DNA from: Microbacterium aerolatum
GTDB taxonomy: Bacteria > Actinomycetota > Actinomycetes > Actinomycetales > Microbacteriaceae
DNA: 64,000 bases
Reading direction: 5' to 3'
NCBI RefSeq assembly: GCF_007988825.1
Contig: NZ_BJUW01000011.1
Span: forward strand, 1-64,000
A program made the translations under genes and the position numbers. Position 1 is the first letter of the stretch. The number at the start of each line of letters is the position of its first letter. The notes under the pieces were generated by a model. The model was not told the DNA's origin. It worked only from the letters and a program-made list of their open reading frames with translations, and made no database searches. Shown piece after piece: positions 27,811-37,833 of the stretch.

Positions 27811-27848
27811 TCGATGCCCCCGCGCCCGTCAGGACGCGAGGGCATCGA
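27811..27848 (-). terminator. Hairpin between pstS and pstC (attenuator)
   Basis: TCGATGCCC (27811-27819) pairs with GGGCATCGA (27840-27848), with an inner GCG/CGC. It lies 28 bp after the pstS stop and before pstC, so it could make pstS mRNA more abundant than pstCAB mRNA. Confidence 0.6.
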
Positions 27849-27875
27849 CGTCAGAGATCAGCCATCTGGCTGGTC

Positions 27876-28979
27876 TCAGCCGACCTGGATGAGGTCGATG
27901 GCGGCATTGACCTTCTCGCGCAGGCCGTCCGAGATGGGCGCGTTGCCGGCGTTCTCCGCGGCCGCGTCCTGGCCCTCGGCGCTGGCGACGTAGGTGAAGT
28001 ACTCCTTGACGAGTTCGGCGACGCTCGCGTCCTCGTACTGCTCGCAGCCGATCAGGTAGCTGACCAGGGCGATCGGGTAGGCGCCGTCTGCGGCGGCAGC
28101 GGGATCGACGTCGAACGCGAGGTCGCCCTCGCCGCGGCCGTCCTCGAGCGTTGCGCCCTCGACGAGCTGCGACGCGGCCTCGGCCGAGTACGGGACGAAC
28201 TCGCCGCCGACGCCGACGTGCACCTGGCCGAGGTCACCGACCTGCGAGGCGTCGGCGAAGCCGATCGCGCCGTTGCCTGCGGTGATGGCCTGGACGACAC
28301 CGGACGTGCCCTGAGCGGCTTCGCCGCCCTGGATGGGCCACTCGTCCGAGACCTCGTAGGTCCAGATCTCGGGGGCGGTCGCCGCGAGGTAGTTGGTGAA
28401 GGTCTCCTGCGTGCCGGACGGGTCCGAGCGGTGGACCGGCGAGATCGCCAGGTCGGGGAGCGTGGCGTCGGGGTTGAGCGTCGCGATCGCGGAGTCGTTC
28501 CAGTTGGTGATCGTGCCGGCGAAGATGCTCGCGATGGTGGCGGCATCCAGGTTCAGCGTGTCGACGCCCTCGAGGTTGAACGCCACGGCGACCGGCGAGA
28601 TGTACACGGGAATCTCGACGATGTCGTCGGTGGTGCAGGCGCCGAAGCCGCCTGCGGCGATCTCATCGGCGTTGAACGCGCGGTCGGAGCCGATGAAGTT
28701 GCTGCCGCCCTCGAGGAAGTTCTCACGGCCCGTGCCGGAGCCGGTCGGCTCGTAGTTGATGGTCACGTCGGGGTTGGCAGTCTGGAACCCGGCGACCCAG
28801 GCCTCCTGCGCGGCAGTCTGCGACGACGCACCGGTGGCGTCGAGCGTGCCGGACAGGGTGGACGTGGTGGGCTCCTCGGAGGAGCCGCCGGCGCCGCCTT
28901 CGTTTGCGGCACAGCCGGCGAGAGCGAGAGCGGCGACGGCGCCGATGGCGCCGATTCGAGCGATTCGGGAGATCTTCAC
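27876..28979 (-). CDS. pstS: Phosphate ABC transporter substrate-binding lipoprotein
   Basis: This 367-residue lipoprotein binds phosphate outside the membrane. The signal peptide ends LALAGCAANEGG (lipobox), followed by Gly/Ser/Glu-rich linker. PstS motifs are present: TLSGTLDATGASSQTAAQEA, INYEPTGSGTGRENFLEGG with phosphate-loop residues, and HRSDPSGTQETFTNYL. The start is GTG 28979 with GAAGGATCC upstream. A PHO-box repeat lies 87-108 bp upstream, and TAGCGT on the minus strand (29033-29038) is a candidate -10. Confidence 0.95.
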   Translation of the reverse strand: MKISRIARIGAIGAVAALALAGCAANEGGAGGSSEEPTTSTLSGTLDATGASSQTAAQEAWVAGFQTANPDVTINYEPTGSGTGRENFLEGGSNFIGSDRAFNADEIAAGGFGACTTDDIVEIPVYISPVAVAFNLEGVDTLNLDAATIASIFAGTITNWNDSAIATLNPDATLPDLAISPVHRSDPSGTQETFTNYLAATAPEIWTYEVSDEWPIQGGEAAQGTSGVVQAITAGNGAIGFADASQVGDLGQVHVGVGGEFVPYSAEAASQLVEGATLEDGRGEGDLAFDVDPAAAADGAYPIALVSYLIGCEQYEDASVAELVKEYFTYVASAEGQDAAAENAGNAPISDGLREKVNAAIDLIQVG

Positions 28980-29042
28980 TGTGGATCCTTCGATCGTGGT
29001 TTGGGTTCGGGCCCGGTGCAGGGCACACAGTGACGCTAAGCG

Positions 29043-29087
29043 CGGCGGTTAACGAGAATCGCCCCCGCAGGTAAACGGCAGGTGAAC
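29043..29087 (-). promoter_or_regulatory. PHO box array upstream of pstS
   Basis: Minus strand shows two adjoining 11-mers, GTTCACCTGCC (29087-29077) and GTTTACCTGCG (29076-29066), then a weaker GTTAACCGCCG (29053-29043). They match the actinobacterial PHO-box pattern (G-TTCACC repeats each 11 bp) bound by PhoP/RegX3-type regulators. Confidence 0.8.
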
Positions 29088-29127
29088 GGGAACCGTCCCC
29101 TTGGATGCCTCAGGAACGCGAGCGGGG

Positions 29128-30093
29128 TCAGACCTTGGGGACGTGCGTCTCGATCGAGATGATTCCGGACCCCGGATTGGTCGCCGACAGATGCACGACG
29201 GAGAATGCGCCGACCTCGAGAGCGGACGCGCTGCCGAGGTACGAGCCGTGCATCGTCCCGGTGGCGAGCGCGAGCTCGGACAGGATGCCGGGGAGAACCG
29301 GCCCATGGCTGCAGATGACCGCCGGCTTGCCGGAGCGCACGCGCTTTCCCACGACGGTCCGCTCATCGGAGGCGCCGTCCTCCCAGGCATCCTGACTGAC
29401 CAGCGCGGTCTCGACCGGCGTGCGTCCGAGGGCACGTGCGAGCGGGGTGACGGTCTGCACGCAGCGGACCGCATCGCTGGTGATGATCTTCCGGATGCCG
29501 AACGCGCGCAGCGGCGCGACGATCGCATCGGCCTGCCGGAGCCCGCGCGCGGTGAGCGGACGCGTGGCATCCGAGCCGTTCCAGTCGGTCCGGGACACGG
29601 CCTTCCCGTGTCGCAGCGCCACGATCGGGAACGTGCGCAGCACCCCGTCGCCGACGAGCCTCTCGAACTCGTCGAGGATCTCCAGATCGACGGGATAGCT
29701 GAGGTTCTTGCGCGCCTTCTTCAGGCTCACCCACTCCAGCGCTGCGATCTCGCGGTTGGGCACGAACGCGGATTTGCGGATCGCGTCGTCGGTCGCCTCG
29801 GCCGCCCAGTAGTGCACGATCTTCTGCCTCTTGGGGCGCATGAAGTAGCGGCTGACGCCGACGGGCACCCCGAGATTCACCCGGATGCCGGTCTCCTCGT
29901 GAACCTCGCGCACCGCGGTCTGTGCGAGCATCTCGCCAGGGTCGACCTTGCCCTTGGGCAGGGTGACGTCGCGGTACTTGGTGCGGTGGATGAGGAGGAT
30001 CCGCAGTTTGCCCTCGGCGATCCGCCACACGACGGCGCCGGCGGCGTACACCGCCTTGTCATCGTGCACGACGTCGACAGCTTCCTGCGTCAT
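29128..30093 (-). CDS. mutT1: MutT1-type NUDIX hydrolase fused to a histidine phosphatase domain
   Basis: The 321 residues hold a NUDIX domain (about 12-150; [23 protein letters not shown] is the Nudix box) and a C-terminal histidine phosphatase domain with the RHG motif ([11 protein letters not shown]). This is the MutT1 design of mycobacteria, which removes 8-oxo-GTP and 8-oxo-dGTP or cleaves dinucleoside polyphosphates. It overlaps the ppk stop by ATGA. The ppk-mutT1 pairing is conserved in actinobacteria. Confidence 0.92.
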   Translation of the reverse strand: MTQEAVDVVHDDKAVYAAGAVVWRIAEGKLRILLIHRTKYRDVTLPKGKVDPGEMLAQTAVREVHEETGIRVNLGVPVGVSRYFMRPKRQKIVHYWAAEATDDAIRKSAFVPNREIAALEWVSLKKARKNLSYPVDLEILDEFERLVGDGVLRTFPIVALRHGKAVSRTDWNGSDATRPLTARGLRQADAIVAPLRAFGIRKIITSDAVRCVQTVTPLARALGRTPVETALVSQDAWEDGASDERTVVGKRVRSGKPAVICSHGPVLPGILSELALATGTMHGSYLGSASALEVGAFSVVHLSATNPGSGIISIETHVPKV

Positions 30094-32255
30094 CGCACCG
30101 ACCGCGAACGGCGCCGGCGGCGTACCTGGTTCATGGTCCGATCCTGCAGATCCACGAGCGGCTTGCCATCGGCGTCGACGGAGTGACGCTCCCAGACGCC
30201 GCCGGCACCGAGATGCCAGCTGCTCGTCCCGTCGTCCATGGCCAGGTCGAAGAAGTCGAGCAGCTCCTTGACATGTCGTTCGTCCGTGACCCGCACCAGA
30301 GCCTCGACGCGGCGGTCGAGGTTGCGGTGCATCATGTCGGCGCTGCCGATGAACACCTGCGGGTCGCCGTCGTTCTCGAAGGTGAAGATCCGGGAGTGTT
30401 CGAGATAGCGGCCCAGGATGCTGCGGACCGTGATGTTGTCGCTCACGCCGGGTAGGTCGGTCTTGATGCTGCAGATGCCGCGCACCCAGATGTCGACCTT
30501 CACACCCGCCTGGCTGGCGCGGTAGAGGGCGTCGATGATCTCCTCGTCGACCATCGAGTTCACCTTGATGCGGATGTGCGCTGGGCGACCGGCCTCTGCG
30601 ATCTTGCGCTCGGCGTTGATGAGGCGCAGCAGCCCCTTGCGCAGGTGCAGCGGCGCGACCAGCAGACGCTTGAACTTCTTCTCGATCGCATAGCCGGACA
30701 GCTCGTTGAACAGGCGGGTGAGGTCCTTGCCGACCTGCGCGTCTGCGGTGAACAGACCGAAGTCCTCGTACACGCGGCTGGTCTTGGGGTTGTAGTTGCC
30801 CGTGCCGACGTGCGAGTAGTGGCGCAGCATCCCCTCCTCCTCGCGGATGACGAGGGCGAGCTTGCAGTGCGTCTTGAGCCCCACCAGGCCGTACACGACG
30901 TGCACGCCGGCCTTCTCGAGCTTGCGCGCCCAGACGATGTTGTTCGCCTCGTCGAAACGCGCCTTCACCTCGACCAGCGCGAGGACCTGTTTGCCCGCCT
31001 CCGCCGCGTCGATCAGCGCCTGGACCACGGGGCTGTCGCCCGAGGTGCGGTACAGGGTCTGCTTGATCGCGAGCACGTGCGGGTCGCGCGCGGCCTGCTC
31101 GAGGAACGCCTGAACGCTCGTCGCGAAGGACTCGTAGGGGTGGTGCACCAGCACGTCGTTCTTGCGGATCGCCGCGAAGATGTCGGCCCTGCTGCTCGAA
31201 CCGGTCGGCTGGAAGGCGACCGCGGTGGTCGGCAGGTGCGGGGGATAACGCAGATCGGGGCGGTTCACCTTCGACAGGGAGAACAGGCCCCGCAGATCCA
31301 GCGGGCTCGGCAGCCGGTACACCTCCTGATCGGTGATGTCGAGCTCTTTGATGAGCAGATCCAGGGTGACGTCATCCATGTCGTCGGCGATCTCGAGGCG
31401 GATCGGCGGGCCGAACCTTCTCCGCAGCAGCTCGGCCTCGAGCGCCTGGATGAGGTTCTCGCTCTCGTCCTCCTCGATCTCGACGTCTTCGTTGCGGGTC
31501 AGGCGGAACGCGTGATGATCGAGCACTTCCATTCCAGGGAAGAGGTCGTCCAGGTGGTTCGAGATCAGGTCCTCGAGCGGCAGGTAGCGCACGATCTCGC
31601 TGGTCCCCGGCACCGCAACGAGCCGCGGCAGCATCGGCGGCACCTTCAGACGCGCGAACTCCTGCCGGCCGGTGCGGGCGTTGCGGATGCGGATCGCGAG
31701 GTTCAGCGAGAGGCCGGAGATGTACGGGAAGGGGTGCGCGGGGTCGACGGCGAGCGGCATGAGCACGGGGAACACGTGCAGCTGGAAGTACTCGGTCAGA
31801 GCGGCCTGCTCCGATTCGCCGAGCTGATCCCAGTCGGTGATCTCGATGCCGGCGTCGGCGAGTGCAGGACGCACCAGATCGGTCCAGGCCTGCGCGTGCC
31901 GCAGCTGCAGGGCGTGCGCCTCGCGCGAGATGTCTGCGAGCACGTCCGATGGCGCGCGACCCACATTGGTCGGCACGGCGAGGCCGGTGACGATGCGGCG
32001 CTTGAGGCCTGCCACTCGGACCATGAAGAACTCGTCGAGATTGCTGGCGAAGATCGCCAGGAAGTTCGATCGCTCCAGCTCCGGCAGCGTCGGATCCTCG
32101 GCCAGTTCGAGCACGCGCTGGTTGAACGCCAGCCAGCTGATCTCCCGGTCGTGATACCGGTGATCGGGCAGCAGCGAGTCGGGGGCCTCGACGGCGTCGA
32201 AGTCGTCGTCCTCTGCATCGCCAAGGCCGGCGTCGGTGATTGCGGCATCGATCAT
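30090..32255 (-). CDS. ppk1: Polyphosphate kinase 1
   Basis: This 721-residue enzyme makes polyphosphate from ATP. It has the N-terminal [19 protein letters not shown] helix domain, [16 protein letters not shown], and a phospholipase D-like catalytic pair including the phosphorylated histidine in [12 protein letters not shown] and a second in the C-terminal domain. The start is uncertain: ATG 32255, 32264 and 32291 are in frame, and none has a clear ribosome site or the usual TANNNT box. It lies 50 bp after glnR and overlaps mutT1, so the three may share a transcript. Confidence 0.94.
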   Translation of the reverse strand: MIDAAITDAGLGDAEDDDFDAVEAPDSLLPDHRYHDREISWLAFNQRVLELAEDPTLPELERSNFLAIFASNLDEFFMVRVAGLKRRIVTGLAVPTNVGRAPSDVLADISREAHALQLRHAQAWTDLVRPALADAGIEITDWDQLGESEQAALTEYFQLHVFPVLMPLAVDPAHPFPYISGLSLNLAIRIRNARTGRQEFARLKVPPMLPRLVAVPGTSEIVRYLPLEDLISNHLDDLFPGMEVLDHHAFRLTRNEDVEIEEDESENLIQALEAELLRRRFGPPIRLEIADDMDDVTLDLLIKELDITDQEVYRLPSPLDLRGLFSLSKVNRPDLRYPPHLPTTAVAFQPTGSSSRADIFAAIRKNDVLVHHPYESFATSVQAFLEQAARDPHVLAIKQTLYRTSGDSPVVQALIDAAEAGKQVLALVEVKARFDEANNIVWARKLEKAGVHVVYGLVGLKTHCKLALVIREEEGMLRHYSHVGTGNYNPKTSRVYEDFGLFTADAQVGKDLTRLFNELSGYAIEKKFKRLLVAPLHLRKGLLRLINAERKIAEAGRPAHIRIKVNSMVDEEIIDALYRASQAGVKVDIWVRGICSIKTDLPGVSDNITVRSILGRYLEHSRIFTFENDGDPQVFIGSADMMHRNLDRRVEALVRVTDERHVKELLDFFDLAMDDGTSSWHLGAGGVWERHSVDADGKPLVDLQDRTMNQVRRRRRSRSVR

Positions 32256-32307
32256 GGAGTACATCTTCGCACCGCAGGATGACGCGTGCATGAACGAAGT
32301 GGGAGCA

Positions 32308-32997
32308 TCAGTGCTCCACTGCGGCGAGCTGCTCTTCGTCGTAGACGTTGAACCGGTATCCGACGTTGCGCACGGTCCCGATGATCTGCTCCTGATCGCC
32401 GAGCTTGGCGCGCAGACGCCGCACGTGCACGTCGACCGTGCGGGTGCCGCCGAAGTAGTCGTAGCCCCACACCTCGCTGAGCAGCTGCTCGCGGGTGAAC
32501 ACCCGAGAGGGGTGGGTCGCCAGGAAGTGCAGCAGCTGGAACTCCTTGTAGGTCAGATCCAGCGGACGGCCGTGCAGCTTCGCCGAGTAGGACTGCTCGT
32601 CGATCGTGATCCCGGATGCCTGCACCCGAGTGGGCGCGGCGGTCGACTCGGCGCGCGCGATGGCCAGGCGGATCCGTGCGTCGGTCTCGGCCGGACCCGC
32701 ATCGGAGAGGAGCACGTCGTCGATTCCCCAGTCGCCGGACACCGCGGTCATGCCGCCCTCGGTCACCACCAGCAGGAGCGGCGAATCCTGTCCGGTGGTG
32801 CGCAGCAGCTTGCACAACGACTTGGCGCCTGCGAGGTCGAGCCGGGCGTCGATGATGACGACGTCGCACTCGGGGGCGGTGACCAGCTGGGCCGGTTCTG
32901 CGGGGATCTGACGCACCTGGTGGCTGAGAAGTTCCAGCGCGGGCAGCACCTGCTCGGTGGGAGCAGGAGTCAGAACCAGGATCGATGCCACACGCAT
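32308..32997 (-). CDS. glnR: GlnR-type OmpR-family nitrogen regulator
   Basis: This 229-residue regulator has an atypical receiver domain ([61 protein letters not shown]) and a winged-helix C-terminus ([46 protein letters not shown]). It follows mycobacterial GlnR closely as I recall it. GlnR controls nitrogen genes and works as a dimer without standard phosphorylation. ATG 32997 follows GGAAGGA. It diverges from a small membrane protein. Confidence 0.92.
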   Translation of the reverse strand: MRVASILVLTPAPTEQVLPALELLSHQVRQIPAEPAQLVTAPECDVVIIDARLDLAGAKSLCKLLRTTGQDSPLLLVVTEGGMTAVSGDWGIDDVLLSDAGPAETDARIRLAIARAESTAAPTRVQASGITIDEQSYSAKLHGRPLDLTYKEFQLLHFLATHPSRVFTREQLLSEVWGYDYFGGTRTVDVHVRRLRAKLGDQEQIIGTVRNVGYRFNVYDEEQLAAVEH

Positions 32998-33127
32998 TCC
33001 TTCCGGGCGTCGGGGTCGTCCGCCCTGAGCGGCGACCGGAGACGCCGTGGGGCAATGATACCGAGCGCGACGCGATGCTGTGACGCGGCAGACGACAGGC
33101 GCCGGTCTGATGCGTAACAATGGAGGC

Positions 33128-33418
33128 ATGTCCGAACCGGCTCTGGCCCCACGCAACGCGCTCGTCGGCGTCGGCATCGTCTGGGCTGCGGCACTCGTCG
33201 CGTCCATCGCGATCGGACTGTTCGTCCCCGAAGACTGGCGTCTGCCGTGGCTGCTCGTCGGCGTGGGCGCTGCCGTGCTCGTGTCGTTCGCACTGCAGCT
33301 CTGGTACGGGCAGACGAAGGGCTTCATCTTCCGGGTCGCGATGAGCGGGATCGGCGCGCTGCTGCTGTTCGGGATCGTCTCGGCGGGCTTCGGCCTCGCC
33401 GCCCTGATCCCGGCGTGA
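33128..33418 (+). CDS. Small membrane protein
   Basis: This 96-residue protein has three hydrophobic helices (about residues 11-31, 38-58 and 69-94) and begins [16 protein letters not shown]. No known family is recognised; it looks like an actinobacterial integral membrane protein of DUF type. ATG 33128 follows AATGGAGGC, which is a ribosome site; TAACAA lies 7 bases upstream. It diverges from glnR. Confidence 0.7.
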   Translation: MSEPALAPRNALVGVGIVWAAALVASIAIGLFVPEDWRLPWLLVGVGAAVLVSFALQLWYGQTKGFIFRVAMSGIGALLLFGIVSAGFGLAALIPA

Positions 33419-33459
33419 CGGCTCGCGCTGCCTGCGAACGGCCGGGGTAGAGTGGTGCC

Positions 33460-33573
33460 ATGGACCTCGTCGCACTCGAATTCTTCTTCATCGGTCTGCT
33501 CGGCCTCGCGAGTCTTGCGATCGCGTTCGTCGCCGGCACCGTGCTGTGGAACCTGTTCCGCGGCCAGCGCTGA
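33460..33573 (+). CDS. 37-residue single-helix membrane protein
   Basis: The frame [20 protein letters not shown] continues as one long hydrophobic helix and ends WNLFRGQR, a membrane helix with a basic cytoplasmic end. TAGAGT at 33448-33453 lies exactly six bases before the ATG, the leaderless promoter pattern of this genome. It sits alone between two genes. Function is unknown. Confidence 0.65.
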   Translation: MDLVALEFFFIGLLGLASLAIAFVAGTVLWNLFRGQR

Positions 33574-33599
33574 TCCCAGCGCCCTGACGGCATAGCAGC

Positions 33600-34202
33600 A
33601 TGCTCGAGCTCCCCACCGATCTCCCCGCCGATCTCGCACCGCTGAGCTGGCTCATCGGCGTGTGGGAGGGCACCGGTGTCATCGAGTACACCGCCGGCGA
33701 CCACCGTTTCCAAGGCGAGTTCACGCATCGCGTGAGCTTCAGCCACGACGGTGCCGGCTATCTGAACTACGCCGCGACCGGCTGGATGGCCGCCGCGGAA
33801 GGCGAGGCATCCATCCCTCTCGTCGCGGAGACCGGGTTCTGGCGGCTGTCGCGCCCGGCCACGGCATCCGACCCGGGGCCGGCGCTGCTGCCGCCCACCG
33901 AGCCGGCTGCAGAGCGCACCGTCGACGATGTCGAGGAGCTGCGCGCGGCATCCGGCGGGTTCCCGATCGAGGTCTCGCTCGCGCACTCCGATGGCGCACT
34001 CGAGCTCTACCTCGGAGAGATCAACGGCCCGCGCATCGACATCGCGACCGATACCATCGTCCGCGGCGCAGGCGGCAAGTCCTACGGAGCGGCGAGCCGC
34101 ATGTACGGGCTGGTCGACGGACACCTGCTGTGGGCGTGGGACATCGCGGCGCTCGGTGCGGAGATGTCGTCGCATGCCTCCGCACGTCTGGCGCGGGTCT
34201 GA
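33600..34202 (+). CDS. Nitrobindin-family (FABP/THAP4-like) heme-binding protein
   Basis: The 200-residue beta-barrel protein has the GxWxGxG motif IGVWEGTG (residues 20-26) that opens nitrobindins, and ends with a His in SSHASARL near the C-terminus that could be the proximal heme ligand. Nitrobindins bind ferric heme and handle NO or peroxynitrite. It lies 26 bp after the small membrane protein and 2 bp before the YgfZ gene; both this gene and YgfZ could be co-transcribed. Confidence 0.85.
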   Translation: MLELPTDLPADLAPLSWLIGVWEGTGVIEYTAGDHRFQGEFTHRVSFSHDGAGYLNYAATGWMAAAEGEASIPLVAETGFWRLSRPATASDPGPALLPPTEPAAERTVDDVEELRAASGGFPIEVSLAHSDGALELYLGEINGPRIDIATDTIVRGAGGKSYGAASRMYGLVDGHLLWAWDIAALGAEMSSHASARLARV

Positions 34203-34204
34203 CC

Positions 34205-35320
34205 GTGTCAGCCCTCAGTGACGCGTTCGCCGCTCGGCCGGGAGCGGTCGTCGACGACGGCCTGATCTCCCACTTCGGCGACCCGATGCGCGAACAGCGC
34301 GCGCTCGCCGCCGGTACCGCAGCAGCCCCCCTCGCCGATCGCGTCGTGATCGAGGTCGCGGGGGAGGACCGGCTCAGCTGGCTGGACTCGATCACCTCGC
34401 AGGCGGTTTCCGGGCTCCGCGCCGGCGACAGCTCCGAACTGCTCGTCCTCGATCCTCAGGGACGCGTGGAGCATGCCGCGGGTGTGCTCGAGGATGGGTC
34501 GTCGGTGTGGCTCATCGCGGATGCCGCCGACGCCGAACCGCTCGCCACCTGGCTGCAGCGCATGGTCTTCCGCTCGCGGGTGACCGTCGCCGTTCGCAGC
34601 GATCTGGAGCTGGTCGGCTTCTTCGCCGGCGGGGACGCCGAGACCGCAGTGCGCGCGATCGCCGCCGCGCCGCACGGGGCGCCGCTGGTGTGGTCCGACC
34701 CGTGGACGGCCGTCCAGGCCGGTGGATACCAGTACTCGCTCATTGCCGATCACCCCTCGGCGGACTACGCATGGCGGGTCGCGATCGTCGAGGCGGATGC
34801 CGCGGCACCCGCCGAGCTCGAAGCCGCCGGCGTCCTCGCCGCCGAGTCGCTGCGCATCGCAGCCTGGCGGCCCCGCTGGTCCGGCGAGGTCGATGAGCGT
34901 TCGCTGCCGCACGAGTCGGACTGGATCCGCAGTGCCGTGCACCTGAGCAAGGGCTGCTACCGCGGCCAGGAGACCGTCGCGAAGGTGCACAATCTCGGGC
35001 ACCCGCCGCGGCGTCTCGCAGCGCTCCACCTCGACGGGAGCGACGACGTCCTGCCGCCCGCCGGTGCCCCCGTGTTCGCCGGTGACGACGAGGTGGGTCA
35101 TGTCACCTCGGTCGCACGCCACTTCGAGGACGGACCGATCGCGCTGGCGATCCTGTCGCGCAGGGCACCGATCGGGGATCTGGTCGTGCGCGCCGATGGA
35201 ATCGACATCGCGGCCGCGCAGCAGGTGATCGTCCCGGCGGATGCCGGCGCCACCGCCGACGTGCCGCGCCTGACGCGGCTCTCCCGCCGTCCGGCCGGAC
35301 AGGACCCGCGCAAGGCATAA
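34205..35320 (+). CDS. ygfZ: YgfZ/GcvT-like folate-binding Fe-S cluster assembly factor
   Basis: This 371-residue protein has a GcvT-type folate fold and the YgfZ signature KGCYRGQETV (Cys251). YgfZ helps build or repair Fe-S clusters in enzymes such as MiaB. GTG 34205 starts two bases after the preceding stop; the open frame further upstream overlaps the nitrobindin gene and is rejected. An Asp/Glu-rich N-terminal stretch is followed by VAGEDRLSWLDSITSQAV. It converges on the methyltransferase gene. Confidence 0.92.
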   Translation: MSALSDAFAARPGAVVDDGLISHFGDPMREQRALAAGTAAAPLADRVVIEVAGEDRLSWLDSITSQAVSGLRAGDSSELLVLDPQGRVEHAAGVLEDGSSVWLIADAADAEPLATWLQRMVFRSRVTVAVRSDLELVGFFAGGDAETAVRAIAAAPHGAPLVWSDPWTAVQAGGYQYSLIADHPSADYAWRVAIVEADAAAPAELEAAGVLAAESLRIAAWRPRWSGEVDERSLPHESDWIRSAVHLSKGCYRGQETVAKVHNLGHPPRRLAALHLDGSDDVLPPAGAPVFAGDDEVGHVTSVARHFEDGPIALAILSRRAPIGDLVVRADGIDIAAAQQVIVPADAGATADVPRLTRLSRRPAGQDPRKA

Positions 35321-35340
35321 GGGCCAGGTGGGGCACAGGC

Positions 35341-36162
35341 CTATCTCGGGGCGACCGACTCCCACGGAACGGTGAGCTCGCCCAATCGCCAGCGACCGCG
35401 GTTGCCGAGGACCGGCCGACCCTGGTCCTTCAGCGCCGTGACCGCGGCGAGAAACCGTTGCGTCGCCCCGAACGCCGACAGCGGTGCCGCACGATCCCAC
35501 TCGCGGTCCAGCGCGACCAGCAGATCGTGGATGCCCTCGCCGGGGACGTTGCGGTGGATCAGCGCCTTCGGCAGTCGCTCCGCGACGATGCCCGGGCGCT
35601 CCAGCTCCGCCAGGCGCAGTGAGATCGTGAAGCGCATCGGCGTTCCGGTCGGTGCGACGTCGATCCAGCTCGCGATGCGGCCGATCTCGTCACAGGTGCC
35701 TTCGACCAGCATCCCGTCGGGCGCCAGGCGGGCCGTCATCGACCGCCACGCCGCGGGAACGTCGTCCTCGTCGTACTGGCGCAGCACGTTCATGGCGCGG
35801 ATCACTGCTGGCCGCCGGTCGCCGGCGAGGGGCACCTCGAAGCCGCCGCGGGCGAATGACACGCGAAGGTCGGGCGGGAACGTCGTGCGGCCTGCGCGCA
35901 CAGCGTCGAGCTGTGCGCGGGCGGCGATCACGCGTTCCGGATCCAGCTCGAAGCCCATCACCTCGACGTCGAGGCGGATCTTCGCGAGTCGCGCGGCGAG
36001 TTCGAAGGCGGTCACCCCGCTCGCGCCGTAGCCGAGGTCGATGACCAGTGGATCGGCCGCATCGCGGAAGGCGTCGCTCGCCGCGATCCAGCGGTCGTTG
36101 CGGCGGAGTCGGTTGGTCCCCGTGGTGCCCCTGGTGGGGCGGCCGAGAGGGGATGACGCCAT
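35341..36162 (-). CDS. Class I SAM-dependent methyltransferase-like protein
   Basis: This 273-residue protein carries motif I in PLVIDLGYGASGVTAFELAA and the acidic ribose residue in VEVMGFELDPERV. The substrate is unknown; it looks like the class I fold, and no rRNA- or small-molecule-specific motif is visible. ATG 36162 is preceded by GACAAT at six bases, the leaderless layout. It shares a 33-bp divergent promoter region with gpmA. Confidence 0.78.
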   Translation of the reverse strand: MASSPLGRPTRGTTGTNRLRRNDRWIAASDAFRDAADPLVIDLGYGASGVTAFELAARLAKIRLDVEVMGFELDPERVIAARAQLDAVRAGRTTFPPDLRVSFARGGFEVPLAGDRRPAVIRAMNVLRQYDEDDVPAAWRSMTARLAPDGMLVEGTCDEIGRIASWIDVAPTGTPMRFTISLRLAELERPGIVAERLPKALIHRNVPGEGIHDLLVALDREWDRAAPLSAFGATQRFLAAVTALKDQGRPVLGNRGRWRLGELTVPWESVAPR

Positions 36163-36168
36163 GGCCCC

Positions 36169-36189
36169 ATTGTCCCATCGTCCTAGACT
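36169..36189. promoter_or_regulatory. Two overlapping divergent promoters in 33 bp
   Basis: GACAAT on the minus strand (36174-36169) serves the methyltransferase and TAGACT on the plus strand (36184-36189) serves gpmA. Each -10 box is six bases from its start codon, so the two -35 regions must lie inside or beyond each other's promoter. Confidence 0.6.
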
Positions 36190-36195
36190 GGGGTC

Positions 36196-36939
36196 ATGAC
36201 CCGCACTCTCATCCTGCTCCGCCACGGCCAGAGCGAGTGGAACGAACTGAACCTGTTCACCGGCTGGGTGGACGTCCGCCTCACCGAGCAGGGCAAGACG
36301 GAAGCACGCCGCGGCGGCGAGCTGATCGCCGAATCGGGTCTGCTGCCCGATGTGCTGCACACCTCGCTCCTCAGCCGCGCGATCCAGACCGCCGACATCG
36401 CCCTGGACTCCGCCGACCGGCTGTGGATCCCGGTCAAGCGCACCTGGCGTCTCAACGAGCGTCACTACGGCGCGCTGCAGGGCAAGGACAAGGCCCAGAC
36501 CCTCGAGGAGTTCGGCCCAGAGCAGTTCCAGCTGTGGCGTCGTTCGTTCGACGTGCCGCCGCCGCTCCTCGACGATGACAGCGAGTTCAGCCAGGTGAAC
36601 GACCCCCGCTACGCCGACATCGACGGCGAGGTGCCCCGCACCGAGTCGCTCAAGATCGTCATCGACCGCATGCTGCCGTACTGGGAGAGCGAGATCGTCC
36701 CCGACCTCGAGGCCGGCAAGACGGTTCTCGTCGCCGCGCACGGCAACTCGTTGCGCGGTCTGGTCAAGCACCTCGACGGCATCAGCGATGACGACATCGC
36801 AGCCCTCAACATCCCCACCGGCATCCCGCTGGTCTACGAGCTCGACGACAACAACGTGCCGACCGGTCCCGGCCGCTACCTCGACCCCGAGGCCGCAGCC
36901 GCCGGTGCCGCCGCGGTCGCATCGCAGGGCAAGAAGTAG
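36196..36939 (+). CDS. gpmA: 2,3-bisphosphoglycerate-dependent phosphoglycerate mutase
   Basis: This 247-residue glycolytic enzyme interconverts 3- and 2-phosphoglycerate. It has [18 protein letters not shown] with the catalytic His of the RHG motif, [20 protein letters not shown], and the second His in [17 protein letters not shown]. Length is normal for dPGM. TAGACT lies six bases before the ATG, so it is probably leaderless and strongly promoted. A palindromic terminator follows. Confidence 0.96.
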   Translation: MTRTLILLRHGQSEWNELNLFTGWVDVRLTEQGKTEARRGGELIAESGLLPDVLHTSLLSRAIQTADIALDSADRLWIPVKRTWRLNERHYGALQGKDKAQTLEEFGPEQFQLWRRSFDVPPPLLDDDSEFSQVNDPRYADIDGEVPRTESLKIVIDRMLPYWESEIVPDLEAGKTVLVAAHGNSLRGLVKHLDGISDDDIAALNIPTGIPLVYELDDNNVPTGPGRYLDPEAAAAGAAAVASQGKK

Positions 36940-36963
36940 CGCCGAGCCCCCGCTTTCACGCCG

Positions 36964-36999
36964 AGACCCCGTCGCGCTGACGTCAGCACGACGGGGTCT
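36964..36999. terminator. Terminator hairpin between gpmA and phoU
   Basis: AGACCCCGTCG (36964-36974) pairs with CGACGGGGTCT (36989-36999), and the loop holds a perfect GCTGACGTCAGC palindrome. It lies between converging genes and may act both ways. Confidence 0.75.
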
Positions 37000-37017
37000 T
37001 GACGTGAAGAGGGGGTG

Positions 37018-37743
37018 TCAGGCCTCGTCCGGGTGCGCGGCAGGCTCGCTCAGGGCGGCCGCGGCGTGCGCCTCGGCCGCGAGGGCGATGTCCTCTTCGC
37101 CGGCAGCCCAGTCGCCGGTCGCGAGGTAGACGACCTTCTTCGCGATGGCGACGGCGTGGTCGGCGAAGCGCTCGTGGTAGCGGCTGGCCAGGGTCGCGTC
37201 GACGGTCGCCCCCGCCTCGCCCTTCCAGTTGTCGCTGAGCACCTTCTCGAAGACCTTGGCGTGCAGCTCGTCGATCTCGTCGTCAGCATTGCGGATGTCG
37301 TCGGCCAGCCGCAGATCCTGCGTGCGCAGCAGCGCCGACAGGGTGCGTGCGACCTCGACGTCGCGCTCGCCCATCTTCGAGAAGGTGCCCTTCAGGCCCT
37401 TCGGGATGGCGCGCTCGGGGAAGCGGAGGCGCGCGAGCTGCGCGATGTGCTCGGCCATGTCGCCCATGCGCTCCAGTGAGGCGCTGACGCGGAGGGCGAA
37501 CACGACGATGCGCAGGTCACGTGCGACCGGCTGCTGGCGGGCGAGGACCTCGATGGCGAGTTCGTCGAGGCTGATGGTCAGCTCGTCGATGTGGGCGTCG
37601 TCGGCGATCACCTCTTCGGCCAGACCCACGTCGCTGTTCGCGAAGGCGCGGGTGGCCTTGTCGATGGCCACCGCGACGAGATCGGTGATCTCCACGAGGC
37701 GGGTCTGGATATCCTCGAGGGACTGATGGAAGACTTCGCGCAT
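37018..37743 (-). CDS. phoU: Phosphate signalling protein PhoU
   Basis: This 241-residue helical protein has two PhoU repeats with E/DxxxD motifs (AEEVIADDAHIDELTISLDE and the later DDIRNADDEIDELHAKVFEK). PhoU links the Pst transporter to the SenX3-RegX3 kinase and silences it when phosphate is high. It starts MREVFHQSLEDIQTRLVEI, typical for the family. It diverges from senX3, with an 11-bp PHO-type array between. Confidence 0.95.
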   Translation of the reverse strand: MREVFHQSLEDIQTRLVEITDLVAVAIDKATRAFANSDVGLAEEVIADDAHIDELTISLDELAIEVLARQQPVARDLRIVVFALRVSASLERMGDMAEHIAQLARLRFPERAIPKGLKGTFSKMGERDVEVARTLSALLRTQDLRLADDIRNADDEIDELHAKVFEKVLSDNWKGEAGATVDATLASRYHERFADHAVAIAKKVVYLATGDWAAGEEDIALAAEAHAAAALSEPAAHPDEA

Positions 37744-37833
37744 GAGCGTCGCAACCTTTCGTTCGGGGCTCGGGCCGCCCGGCCCGCCGATGGTGGCGCG
37801 GCACGGTTCGCACGCCCACCGAGATTGTGTTCG

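Noticed and set aside
30576..32282. Long plus-strand frame inside ppk1
   Set aside because: Ppk1 motifs lie on the minus strand in this stretch, and the opposite frame shows none.
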